Origin: Nemertoderma westbladi
Taxonomy: Eukaryota; Xenacoelomorpha; Nemertodermatida; Nemertodermatidae
Direction of reading: 5' to 3'
DNA: 38,725 nt
Assembly: GCA_032718475.1 (NCBI GenBank)
Contig: JAUCBJ010005926.1
Span: forward strand, 1-38,725
Made by a program: the position numbers and the translations under genes. Of the stretch, positions 12,841-22,539 are shown one piece after another. The notes beneath the pieces are model-generated. The model saw only the letters and a program-made list of their open reading frames with translations. It ran no database searches and had not been told where the DNA came from. Each line of letters opens with the position of its first letter. Position 1 is the stretch's first letter.

Positions 12841-13971
12841 CCTATATGGAATATTGACAAAAAGCGCGCCACACGGATTCTGGTAAAACGAAAAGCGTGC
12901 CAGCCATGACATTCAATGCGCGCCAAATATTGAAATATTGACCATTAAATTTTGCAATTATTGTAATCATTTAACAGTTTATACTGCAGTACCTACGCTA
13001 CAGGCATAAAGCTAGACCCACTTCTACAGTATTTGAACATGAAAATGCGAGCGAAGCAAGCAAGAAATTTTTACAGAAATGTAAACATGAATAGGTGTAC
13101 AGTAATACTGTAATATTCAGATACTAGGTCAACAGACAGACCGACTATTTTTAAATACAGATGTGATTAAATTGCAAGCGTAGCGAGCAAGAAAATTTTA
13201 ACATTTTTGGTTCAACCGACTATTTTTTACCTACAGATGTGATTATGGATTACATGCTGACATGGGAGTGTAGCGACAGAGCGAGCAATGGTGGTTTTAG
13301 GCTACAGTATATTGGTGTGAACAATTGAAAAACCTTTCAAACAACTCATATTTTGAAAGACATGAAAACTTTGGCCTGATTGGCCCTGATGATTAACGTG
13401 GATTGGATACGGTACCTTCAATGCTCAATCTGTCGGTTTGTCCATAATGTGGGAGTGCAAACAGGCAAAACAGTTCCAGGCACGGAACTACTTCTATAGG
13501 TTAATAAACAAATACTGTAATAAAATATCACTGTATGTAATCAAATATCCATATTCTATTATAGTTAATAGAATGATGAATAAGAGTACTGTAGAGCGTA
13601 CAGTACAGCAGTAGGCAGGCATAATATACAAACACGAGCAAAGTGAGCGAAAATTTTTAAGGCCTAGGCCTAACTCTTTTTAAAAACAGACTCTACTGGT
13701 AGACCGATATAATTTCAAGTAGAGTGGCTGGATATGCTGCCATGCCAATGTATTTTTTCCTACTGTACATGACATCAATTTCCGCGCCAGGATCCTCAAT
13801 GCGCGCCACACGCCCCTGTTCCTTCACGCCAGGATCCTAAATGCGCGCCACACGCCCCTGTTCCTTCGCGCCAGGATCCTAAATGCGCGCCACACGCCCC
13901 TGTTCTTTCGCGCCAGGATCCTAAATGCGCGCCACACATGTTGAGCAAACTCTACATAAATTCTAACCTGG
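12841..13971 (-). mobile_element. 1.13-kb DNA element, copy 2 (inverted)
   Basis: This is the reverse complement of the element at 10575-11707 over its whole length (1131 versus 1133 bp), with substitutions and indels. It has its own perfect 8-bp duplication TATCCACC (12833-12840 and 13972-13979). Independent TSDs show two separate insertions of one family rather than one large inverted repeat. This copy has four of the 42-bp GCGCGCCACACGCCCCTGTT-type units (about 13785-13940) versus three in copy 1. An 82-codon reading frame over this array is an artefact. Confidence 0.85.
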
Positions 13972-13984
13972 TATCCACCTAACA

Positions 13985-14165
13985 TAATAGCAGAGTGAAT
14001 ATTCCCATACGATTTGAATGCCACACAGTGCAACCAGATCAAATCAGAACCAGAACGTGTAACCAGAACCAAATTTCATCAAAATCGTTAGAGTAGTTTT
14101 GGTTGTAGATGAGCCAGCCAGTCAGCCGGTCAATCAATCAGCCAACAATTCTTACAGTAATCAAG
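13985..14165 (+). repeat. Partial copy of repeat family A/B (3' tail)
   Basis: The end of this stretch, AAATTTCATCAAAATCGTTA to ACAATTCTTACAGTAAT, is nearly identical to the 3' ends of the two longer repeats at 14226-15486 and 15719-17015. It includes a variable CAGC/CAAT microsatellite between the TTTGG box and the terminal ACAATTCTTACAG. Its 5' part matches them only in TAGCAGAGTGAATATTCCC. It is a likely truncated retroposon or derivative. Confidence 0.7.
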
Positions 14166-14225
14166 TCTTACGACTTTTTTAAACATACAGTCTCCACAGT
14201 ATTAAATTTTGGCATTAATGTAGCC

Positions 14226-15486
14226 ATTTCGAAACCACGCTGGTGCGATGCGCGATATCGTGTTTAGTTAATAAATTGAAAACTCCATCAGTTCATGTGC
14301 AACCAGTAATAAGAAATCGCGATAAATGTAATTAAATAAAAATTATTCTAGAAAAATTTTCCTCAAAAAGTATGAAGTCTTGGCATTGGTGACGCGAAAC
14401 TAGGCTAGTGAGATTCAGGATATTGCGTTTAATATAAAAATAGAAAACGCTATCGAATTCCGTAAAGGCGTTAATAAAATACTGCAACTTTTTTGAAATT
14501 TGTAAAATTCTAGAACTAGAAAAAATTAATTTTTGAACGGCGCTGTTTGTTAGGCTGAAAGAGGATATCGAATTAAGTTGAAAAATGAAAACCCCATCGA
14601 ATTTGGACAAAGCGTTCCGGAGTTATAGCGGATCGAAAAAAATTGACCCCCCCCCAGTCGCCAAAAATTTACAGTAATTAAAAAAAAAATTTTGCGTTAT
14701 TTTTGATGGCAAATCGATTGGCAGTACTGGCTACGAAAAAATTTTTTTTGAAATTTTTGGTCAGAAAAAAAAACATGGGAAAAGTATATTTTTAAAAGAT
14801 TTGTCTTTGCCTATGGTCAGAGAATGATCCAACTCTGTAACTTGGCAATCGCTCAAATCCATTCAGCTGAATGGCACTAAGTAAACTAAAAGTAAATTCC
14901 CTATACAATGTTCTGAAGGGGAGACTGACAGAGAGTAATCCAACAATAAAACATTTTGCAATAATGTTGGCATTAATGTAGCCAACACACTGTGTACTTA
15001 AGTCATTCAGCTTACATTAGCAGAGTGAGATATTCCCATAGATTGCATTGGGAAGAGTAATTCAGCTGAGGCGATAATAGATTTCAAACTAAACCAACCA
15101 CCAGTCAATGTTTGCTTTGACAGAGAGTGCAGGGCCTGAACAAACAGTATGGGTGTACTAAGTATAATAATCTTGGCAACCTCATCGATTTATACTAAGC
15201 CTTGTGTAGAAATCCATTACATAAGCCATTTTTCATCAAGATACCAGCTGTTATTTGTGTTATTTTACCATTGCGCCTATGGCGTTTTTTCGTTTATGTC
15301 TATTTTTCGAGCCCACGGCTCATGGACGAAATAGCGGAACATACCAGGGACCTTAGAATCGCGGTATCCAGCCGCTGTGAAAATTTCATCAAAATCGTTA
15401 GAGTAGTTTTGGCTGTAGATTAGCCAGTCAATCAATCAATCAATCAGCAAACAATTCTTACAGTAATGAACCTCTCGGTTCCTAAA
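14226..15486 (+). repeat. 1.3-kb dispersed repeat, copy A
   Basis: Copy A begins ATTTCGAAACCACGCTGG and runs to ACAGTAATGAACCTCTCGG. It is about 95% alike copy B by eye. It ends with the TTTCATCAAAATCG box, a CAAT/CAGC microsatellite and a conserved terminal block, a retroposon-like 3' design. The sequence GGCATTAATGTAGCC occurs both just before the start and again near 14968, so the first ~740 bp could be a nested insertion. The short ORFs conserved between copies are uninformative and AT-rich. A hybrid tail block is repeated at 15470-15516. Confidence 0.75.
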
Positions 15487-15718
15487 ATTCTTACAGTAAT
15501 GAACCTCTCGGTTCCTAACTAGTGACGGGCCTAGCGGCCCGATAAGGAACCGACTTTTTATTTTAAATAAAAGAGACAACGAGAATTAGTATAGAACTAA
15601 TAATTATGTAAAAATACAATCATATTTCATACAATAATTATTAATAAATTCGATCTATTATTAGTTGCTCAATTCTAGAACAAAATCGACCTGCAACTAG
15701 TGAAGACCTCGTTTTGGA

Positions 15719-17015
15719 ATTTCGAAACCACGCTGGTGCGATGCGCGATATCGTGTTTAGTTAATAAAGTGAAAACTCCATCAATTCATGTGCAACCAGT
15801 AATAAGAAATCGCGATAAATGTAATTTGAATAAAAATTATTCTAGAAAAATTTTCCTCAAAAAGTATGAAGTCTTGGCATTGGTGACGCGAAACTAGGCT
15901 AGTGAGATTCAGGATATTGCGTTTAATATAAAAATCGAAAACGCTATCGAATTCCGTAAAGGCGTTAATAAAATACTGCAACTTTTTTGAAATTTGTAAA
16001 ATTCTAGAACTAGAAAAAATTAATTTTTGAACGGCGCTGTTTGGGGTTTCGAAACATGGATAGGCTGAAAGAGGACATCGAATTAAGTTGAAAAATGAAA
16101 ACCCCATCGAATTTGGACAAAGCGTTCCGGAGTTATAGCGGATCGAAAAAAATTGACCCCCCCCAGTCGCCAAAAATTTACAGTAATTTAAAATTTTGCA
16201 AAAAAAATTTTTTGCGTTATTTTTGATGGCAAATCGATTGACAGTACTGGCTATGAAAAAATTTTTTTGAAATTTTTGGTCAGAAAAAAAAACATGGAAA
16301 AAGTATCTTTTTAAAGATTTGATGTCTTTGCCTATGGTCAGAGAATGATCCAACTCTGTAACTTGGCAATCGCTCAAATCCATTCAGCTGAATGGCACAG
16401 TAGAGTAAACTAAAGTAAATTCCCTATACAATGTTCCGAAGGGGAGACTGACAGAGAGTAATCCAACAATAAAACATTTTGCAATAATGTTGGCATTAAT
16501 GTAGCCAACTCACTGTGTATGTAACAGTCATTCAGCTTACATTAGCAGAGTGAGATATTCCCATAGATTGCATTGGGAAGAGTAATTCAGCTGAGGCGAT
16601 ATTAGATTTCAAACTAAACCAACCAGTTAATATTTGCTTTGACAGAGTGTCCTAGGGCCTAAACAAACAGTATGGGTGTACTAAGTACAATAATCTTGGC
16701 AACCTCATCGATTTATACTAAGCCTTGTGTAGAAATCCATTACATAAGCCATTTTTCATCAGGACACCAGCTGTCATGGGTGTTATTTTACCATTGCGCC
16801 TATGGCGTTTTTTCGTTTATCTCTATTTTTCGAGCCCAGAGGCTATGGACGGAGTAGCCGATCATGCCAGGGACCTTAGAATCGCGGTATCTAGATGCTG
16901 TGAAAATTTCATCAAAATCGTTAGAGTAGTTTTGGCTGTAGATCAGCCAGTCAGCCAGCCAGCCAGCCAGCCAGTCAGCTAACAATTCTTACAGTAATGA
17001 ACCTCTCGGTTCCTA
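15719..17015 (+). repeat. 1.3-kb dispersed repeat, copy B
   Basis: This is a direct copy of the repeat at 14226-15486, offset by about 1.49-1.52 kb. It differs by small insertions such as the GGGTTTCGAAACATGGA segment near 16044, and by a longer CAGC microsatellite at 16945-16975. A 200-codon minus-strand frame (15781-16383) has no recognised domain and is matched in copy A only by shorter pieces, so it is not called as a gene. The 230-bp gap between the copies (15487-15718) is AT-rich and holds nothing recognised. Confidence 0.75.
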
Positions 17016-17204
17016 ATTAAATCATGGTCTGTAAAAGTATTAGAAGCCAATACTAAATGATTACGAATCAAAACAGCAACACCCCCTCTATGAATGTGTG
17101 TAGCGTAGGTTGACGATATGGCAACTGAAATCCCGGGACGGCAAAATTAAACCCTATTTTTAATTCTTAAAACCACAACATCGAACTGTAAGAATAAACC
17201 GTCA

Positions 17205-17525
17205 CCTTCAAGGCAGAACCCCCTAAGTCGATTTTTTTCTATTTTCATGTTTTTGACTTTTTGGGTAATTCGATATCGGCTTTTTCGTCTGGCAGAACCC
17301 CGAAGCTTTTCTACCAGCCATTTTTGAGTTATAAGCCAAAGACAGTTCCCCGTAACTTATGCCCACTTCGAGGCAGAACCCCACAAGTCAATAATTGGCT
17401 TGCAAAACACCGTAAACTCAAGTATATGAAATTCAGTCCACCTGGCAAAACCCCTTAAATCAGAAATAACAACCTGTAAAAACCCCTTAAATCAGAAACA
17501 ATAGCCTGGCAAAACCCCGTAATTT
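17205..17525 (+). repeat. Degenerate array of GGCARAACCCC motif
   Basis: A ~20-bp word of the form GGCARAACCCCNTAAGTCRA occurs at about 17212, 17291, 17372, 17443 and 17508, with weaker forms at 17343, 17400 and 17475. The later units are spaced about 30 bp. Related copies appear near 21303 (inverted), 21413 and 21612 (inverted). No coding potential or known family was recognised. Confidence 0.7.
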
Positions 17526-17551
17526 ATCATTACTGGTTTGTATTGCGGCCA

Positions 17552-17630
17552 GGACACAAATATTATATTAATGAGGGACACAAACATTATTGAGGGACGC
17601 AAACATTAATGAGGGACACAAAACAGTAAT
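17552..17630 (-). repeat. Inverted block of the TGTCCCTCATTAATG minisatellite
   Basis: Four degenerate units of CATTAATGAGGGACACAAA occur here. This is the reverse complement of the large array at 18224-18732 and 20332-20550. The opposite orientation suggests inversion or fold-back of the array around the 17.63-18.22 kb segment. Confidence 0.85.
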
Positions 17631-17847
17631 AGGGGTCCATGGTTGCCAATGGATATTAAAATTGCGATGGTGATGCTTGCCATCAGACGATCAGATATTA
17701 AGTGATTAACTGGAAAAAATACTACCAAGGTAACGTGAGCTTCGATCAAAGTACCGCCGTTTTGTATACATTCCATCTTCCTAATTAGATGGAAATTAAT
17801 TGAAAGCGACGTTCGGTTACGTTGTTCAGCCGCCTGTTTTGCTGCTA

Positions 17848-17947
17848 CCCCCCCCCCCCCCCCCCCTCCCCCCCGGCTGTTATACCCCCATATTTTCAAT
17901 TTACCTCCTACCACCACCATTCATGTTACCACCCCCCCCCCCCCCCC
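17848..17947. repeat. Two poly-C runs
   Basis: A run of 19 C (17848-17866) and a run of 16 C (17932-17947) are separated by CT-rich and CCA-rich sequence. They produce proline or glycine stretches in spurious reading frames. The surrounding 17631-18223 holds no recognised gene. Confidence 0.9.
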
Positions 17948-18223
17948 ACATTCCTGTCTCCCCCTCATGTTCATCATTTTTTTACTACTACTCCTTCCCT
18001 TTTTAGTAACAACATCGTTTATTGTTTTGGTTAGAAAAACCATCTCTGTAACCTGATCCTTTCCTTCAATTGGCAATAACATAGTTTATTGGTTTGGTCA
18101 GATTAATATTTTATTATTTCTTGTTATTTTATTGCTTGACAGCAAATTGTAATACTGTAATATATTGTATGTGTATGGGTGGTAACATGAATCATACTAA
18201 GTGCGAAGGGCGATAGTGTCCAT

Positions 18224-18732
18224 GATTAATGTTTGTGCCCTTGATTGATATCTGTCCCTCGTTTATTGTTTGTGTCCCTCATTAATGTTTGTCTATCTCA
18301 TTAATGTTTGTGTCCCTCATTAATGTTTGTGTCCCTCATTAATGTTTGTGTATCTCATTAATGTTTGTGTACCTCATTAATTTTTGTGTCCCTCATTAAT
18401 GTTTCTGTCCCTCATTAATGTTTGTGTACCTCATTAATTTTTGCGTCCCTCATTAATGTTTCTGTCCCTCATTAATGTTTGCGTCCCTCATTAATGTTTG
18501 TGTCCCTCATTATTGTTTGTGTCCCTCATTAATGTTTATGCCCTTGATTGATATCTGTCCCTCGTTTATTGTTTGTGTCCCTGATTAATGTTTGTATATC
18601 TCATTAATGTTTGTGTCCCCCATTAATGTTTGTGTCCCTCATTAATGTTTGTGTACCTCATTAATGTTTGTGTCCCTCATTAATGAGTACTTCATTAATG
18701 TTTGTGTACCTCATCAATGTTTGTGTCCCTCA
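18224..18732 (+). repeat. ~20-bp TTTGTGTCCCTCATTAATG minisatellite
   Basis: About 24 units of TTTGTGTCCCTCATTAATG and variants (TGTACCTC, TGTATCTC, TTCTGTCCC) run in tandem. Every perfect unit contains a TTAA. The array is interrupted at 18733 by a TTAA-flanked element and resumes at 20332. Confidence 0.95.
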
Positions 18733-18736
18733 TTAA

Positions 18737-20327
18737 CCCTATTACCACTGGGGGGGGGGGGGGGGGGGGGGGCCGAATCGGCCCCTTCCTAGTTTTTAGT
18801 TGCTGTAACTATGCACCCACATTACGTACCGGCCCAATTTTTTGTGAGAATTAGTCAAATTTAATGCCGCATCTTTTGCAAAAAACGCCGTTGCAATTGG
18901 ATTTCTACTTTTCGATGTGGGTGCCACCTCAAAATTTGGTCTCCTGCACCAAATTTTTTGAAATTTTCGAATTTTACAAAGTCATTCGTGATTTAGTAAT
19001 TATTTGTGTTTGGGCTATTTTTATTTATTTTCATTGGTTTGGATCACTCTAATGCTCTATACAAGTATGTAAGTGTAGTGGTACGTCATTTTTGGAGCAC
19101 CAAATTTAGGGCGTGGCACTTTAAAATTTCAAAATTACTTTATTCGGAAAATTTACTAAAGTTCTGATTTCGAAGCATTTTTATTGGTTTTCTGGAGCGC
19201 TGAATCGATTAAAAGTAGTATAGAAGCCTGAAGACTTAGTGGTTCGCCATTTTTGGTGCACTAAAATTAGGGTGTGGCACTTCAAATTTTGAAAAATACG
19301 AGATTCGGAAAATACACTGAAGTTTTGATTTGCAAAGCATTTTTATAGGTTTTCTGGAGCGCTGAATTGATTGAAAGTAATATAGAAGCCTGAAGACTTA
19401 GTGGTTCGCCATTTTTGGTGCACCAAAATTAGGGCGTGACACTTCAAATTTTGAAAAATACGAGATTCGAAAAATTCACTAAAGTTTTGATTTTAAATTA
19501 ATTTTATAGGTTTTCTGGAGCGCTGAATCGATTGAAAGTAATATAGAACCCTGAAGACTTAGTGGTTCGCCATTTTCGGTGCACCAAAATTAGGGCGTGG
19601 CACTTCAAATTTTCAAAATTACTTTATTCGGAAAAAACACTAAAGTTTTGATTTCAAAAAATGGCTAACTTCTAAATCTTCAGGCTTTTCTATATTACTT
19701 TCAATCGATTCAGCGGTCTGGAAAACCTATATAAATTCGTTAAAATTTCAATTTCGGTTTATTTTCCGAATCTCGTATTTTTCAAAATTTGAAGTGCCAC
19801 GCCCTAATTTTGGTGCACCAAAAATGGCTAACCACTCAGTCTTCAGGCTTCTATATTACTTTCAATCGATTCAGCGGCCCAGAAAACCCATAAAGATGCG
19901 TTGAAATAAAAAAATTAGGGGCATTTTCTGAATATCTAATTTTTCAAAATTTGAAGTGCCACGCCCACTTCTTATGTGCACGAAAAATAGCATCCACTTC
20001 AATTTTTGGAAGTGGAATATAATCACATTCGATTCAGCGTCTTGAAAAACCTACTAAATCTAGCCAACACTGCCACACTATTAGTTTTTAGAAAACGAAA
20101 AATTTTGTAATTTTGTCCTGGGACTACTTTTATTTTTCATCAAAATTATGAGTCCCTGCTTATGAAATTTTAACTTTTTAAGGTTTGGTAGTGTTCATCT
20201 ATAGCTGTTTCACCAACAGCCCAAATTTTGTAGGATTTCATTGGACGACTACAAAAATATAGTGGGTGGGCCGAATCGGCCCCCCCCCAGTGCTGCTAAT
20301 GGTCAAAACACCCCAGTGGTAATAGGG
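18737..20327. mobile_element. Non-autonomous piggyBac-type element (1591 bp)
   Basis: Perfect 17-bp TIRs CCCTATTACCACTGGGG are bounded by TTAA on both sides (18733-18736 and 20328-20331). The flanks rejoin to an intact CATTAATG unit of the surrounding minisatellite, so the empty site is visible. TTAA plus a CCCT start is the piggyBac pattern. Subterminal GGGCCGAATCGGCCC palindromes sit inside each end, next to a 23-base G run on the left (18750-18772) and a shorter C run on the right (20280-20288). No transposase ORF is present. The interior contains 161-bp repeats that fold back on themselves. Confidence 0.9.
19030..19990. repeat. 161-bp tandem units with inverted partners
   Basis: Four direct units of about 161 bp are marked by GGTTCGCCATTTTTGGTG-type boxes at 19080, 19241, 19403 and 19563, each with TTAGGGCGTGGCACTTCAAA and GAATCGATTGAAAGTAAT. 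From about 19680 to 19990 the same sequence runs inverted (TTTGAAGTGCCACGCCCTAA), about two units. The whole would fold into a long hairpin inside the piggyBac-type element. Confidence 0.85.
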
Positions 20328-20331
20328 TTAA

Positions 20332-20550
20332 TGTTTGTGTCCCTTATTAATGTTTGTGTCCTTCATTATTGTTTGTATCCCTCATTAATGTTTGTGTCCC
20401 TCATTAATGTTTGTGTCCTATATCAATCTTTATGTCCCACAATAATGTTTGTGTCCTACATCAATGTTTATGTCTCACATTAATGTTTGTCCCACATTAA
20501 TGTTTGTGGCGCTGATAAATATCTGTCCCTCATTTAATGTTTGTGTCCAA
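20332..20550 (+). repeat. Right remnant of TGTCCCTCATTAATG minisatellite
   Basis: About ten units continue the array broken by the piggyBac-type element. They become more degenerate to the right (TCCTATATCAATC, TCCCACAATAATG, TCTCACATTAATG). The stretch from here to 21282 has no gene and no strong repeat that I can identify. Confidence 0.9.
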
Positions 20551-21282
20551 GTTGCTATAAGTTACTCTAAGTTGCCGGACGTTTTGGACTACTTGGTCAT
20601 CAGCTAGCAACTTAATTTGAGTAACATTAACTTTTAGTCTCCGTTATATGAGGCATCTTTTACAGCAACAAACTTCGCGTTTACATAGAGCAACTTGATC
20701 GGCAACCTGACATGCTCACTAAGTTGCTGATAGAGTTGTTCAAAATGTTGCCACGTACTGTAGAAAAAACAGGTCTTTAATTATTCGTCATGACGTACTG
20801 TAAGTGAACTTTACTTTAACTTTAACATAGCTGTAACCCTGTAGATAGACATTGTTCTTACAGTAGAGTACCACCCATGGCTATATTTTGTACTTAGAGT
20901 TCCGCTTTCTTGAATCTAAATTTTGTTCTTATAGATCTGCATTTGGCTATATTTTATTCAATTTGTATTGATACATGATTCTAACTACAGTCCCGCACTT
21001 ATTTTAAAAGCAATTTATACCAAAATATCAAAAACTTATGGAGCCCTTTAGAATTTTGAACAATTAAAATTTCCAACATGTGCGCAAGTGTGTCATCTAT
21101 ATTGTATGTGATTATTTGTTATTATTGCGTTTACAGGTAATACTAACACCTGATCATGTGCTAGTTAACATGTTAGATAGCACGTATTAGCTAATAACAA
21201 ATGCGCACATGTATTACGTGCGCACTACGCACTAAATAATTAAGGACGTACGATACGCCTTGGCTATTATTTGATATATTTT

Positions 21283-21452
21283 GCGTATTTTTTGTAAAAA
21301 TTCGGACTTATGGTGTTTTGCCAAATTGAGGATACCTTGTTTTCTAGGCAATACCCCGCAACTATCGTATAGTTACGGGATAATACCAGAAAATGGTGTT
21401 CCCCTTTGTTTTGGCAAAACACCATAAGTCAGAATTTTTACAAAAAAACCGC
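21283..21452. repeat. 170-bp imperfect palindrome
   Basis: Arms 21283-21325 and 21410-21452 are complementary (GACTTATGGTGTTTTGCCAA and its partner). The 84-bp centre also pairs imperfectly (ACCTTGTTTTCTAGG with the CAGAAAATGGT side, AACTAT with ATAGTT). The arms contain the GGCAAAACACC relative of the motif array at 17.2-17.5 kb. It could be a MITE or a transcribed hairpin. Confidence 0.8.
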
Positions 21453-21604
21453 AATATATTTCAAAGGTAATTCTAAATCAAATTGAAAGTTTAGGTATAT
21501 GAATTCTATATATATTTAGTTATTAAAAAACACAATAACAAGTAAACTGAGGCATCTCTCTAAAAAATAAACAGTTTTTATCGATTATCTCAGAACTACA
21601 AACA

Positions 21605-21858
21605 TCGACTTAGGGGGTCCTGCCTTGAAGGTGACGAAACGAAGTACGGATTGTTGTAAGTATTTCTCTCCAAATTCCACCGCAGTTCCATGGAATGACA
21701 TGAGAGGGTATTCTCTAGTTCCCGCCGCTAAAACGGGGGACAAAACGGTAAATTATTGCGTCATTGCGATAAACAACCCGTTCCTTCTCGTCGAAACGGA
21801 TATTGGCGTTTATATTATTTTTACCCCTCGTGTTAAAACAACTGGAAAAACAACAAAA
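21605..21858 (+). other. Inverted copy of CCTTCAAGGCAGAACCCC block, then coding-like stretch
   Basis: Bases 21605-21636 are the reverse complement of about 33 bp near 17201-17233. Following this, 21660-21858 is GC-richer and open on the plus strand. It reads about 60 residues including GYSLVPAAKTGDKTVNYCV and ends at AAAA/GTAAGT, which resembles a donor. No domain was recognised. It could be an orphan exon or chance. Confidence 0.35.
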
Positions 21859-21954
21859 GTAAGTAATGTTTCCATAAGTAATGTTTCTATAAGTAATGTT
21901 TCCATAAGTAATGTTTCTATAAGTAATGTTTCCATAAGTAATGTTTCTATACAA
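21859..21954 (+). repeat. 15/30-bp AAGTAATGTTTCYAT repeat
   Basis: Six to seven 15-bp units alternate strictly between AAGTAATGTTTCCAT and AAGTAATGTTTCTAT, giving a 30-bp higher-order period. A Val-Ser-Ile-Ser-Asn reading frame over it is an artefact. Confidence 0.9.
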
Positions 21955-22206
21955 GTAAAAGGGCCCACTATGAATTAACAAATTGATTTAAAGCGAACCC
22001 AATATAATGTCCCACGTTGTATTAATTTACTGTAATGCTACAATTATTGTGCAATTAAATAAGCTATTCATATGGATATATCATGCTTCCTACGGATAAA
22101 ATTCATACATGTGTATAATAATTGGGTTGCAATCAGTACGGAATATACGCCGCTTTGAAGTAAAGCAAACAGTGTTTGCTACCATGGCAATTATTTCCCT
22201 AAAAAC

Positions 22207-22214
22207 TATAAATA
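22207..22214 (+). promoter_or_regulatory. TATA box of the CUB-ShKT gene
   Basis: TATAAATA lies 86 bp before the ATG at 22300. Transcription would be expected to start near 22237-22245, giving a ~55-60-nt A/C-rich leader (CAACAAACTCCAACAACAAA) ahead of the start codon. The leader composition and distance fit a genuine core promoter. No other element was assigned. Confidence 0.65.
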
Positions 22215-22299
22215 GACCCGATTTGAAACGGAAAATAAAGTTAAATTTCATTTATCAGTATTAAACGTATCAACAAACTCCAACAACAAACCAACGACG

Positions 22300-22381
22300 A
22301 TGTTGTGGCTAATCTTACTAGCTACCCTACCTCTCCACGCACTCTGTGGTTCCTCCTGGTCGGACACCGCAACTGGCATTA
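22300..22381 (+). CDS. CUB-ShKT gene exon 1: signal peptide
   Basis: The start codon in context GACGATGTTG opens MLWLILLATLPLHALCGSS, a standard signal peptide with a Leu-rich core and small residues near a probable cleavage point after ALC or CGS. The exon ends ATTA/GTAAGT at 22381 in phase 1. Intron 1 (22382-24254) holds a 42-bp minisatellite and AT microsatellites. The product is therefore predicted to be secreted. The link to exon 2 rests on matching phase 1 and the TATA promoter upstream. Confidence 0.75.
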
Positions 22382-22539
22382 GTAAGTATTATCTTTGCTA
22401 ATAGTTATTATTCTAATTGTGTGGTTATACCTTCATAAAATTTGTCAACGATTTGTCAATTGTGTTGCTTTGATCATTTTTGGAAAATGTGTGTGAGAAG
22501 TTGTTGATGAAATCAAGCTGGTTACTTCCATTCCGTATG

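Noticed and set aside
10575-13971. A single foldback element with 1.1-kb inverted arms
   Set aside because: Each arm has its own distinct perfect 8-bp TSD, and one is nested in a different element, so they are independent insertions.
15781-16383. 200-codon minus-strand gene
   Set aside because: AT-rich frame inside a dispersed repeat; the sister copy breaks it, and no domain is visible.
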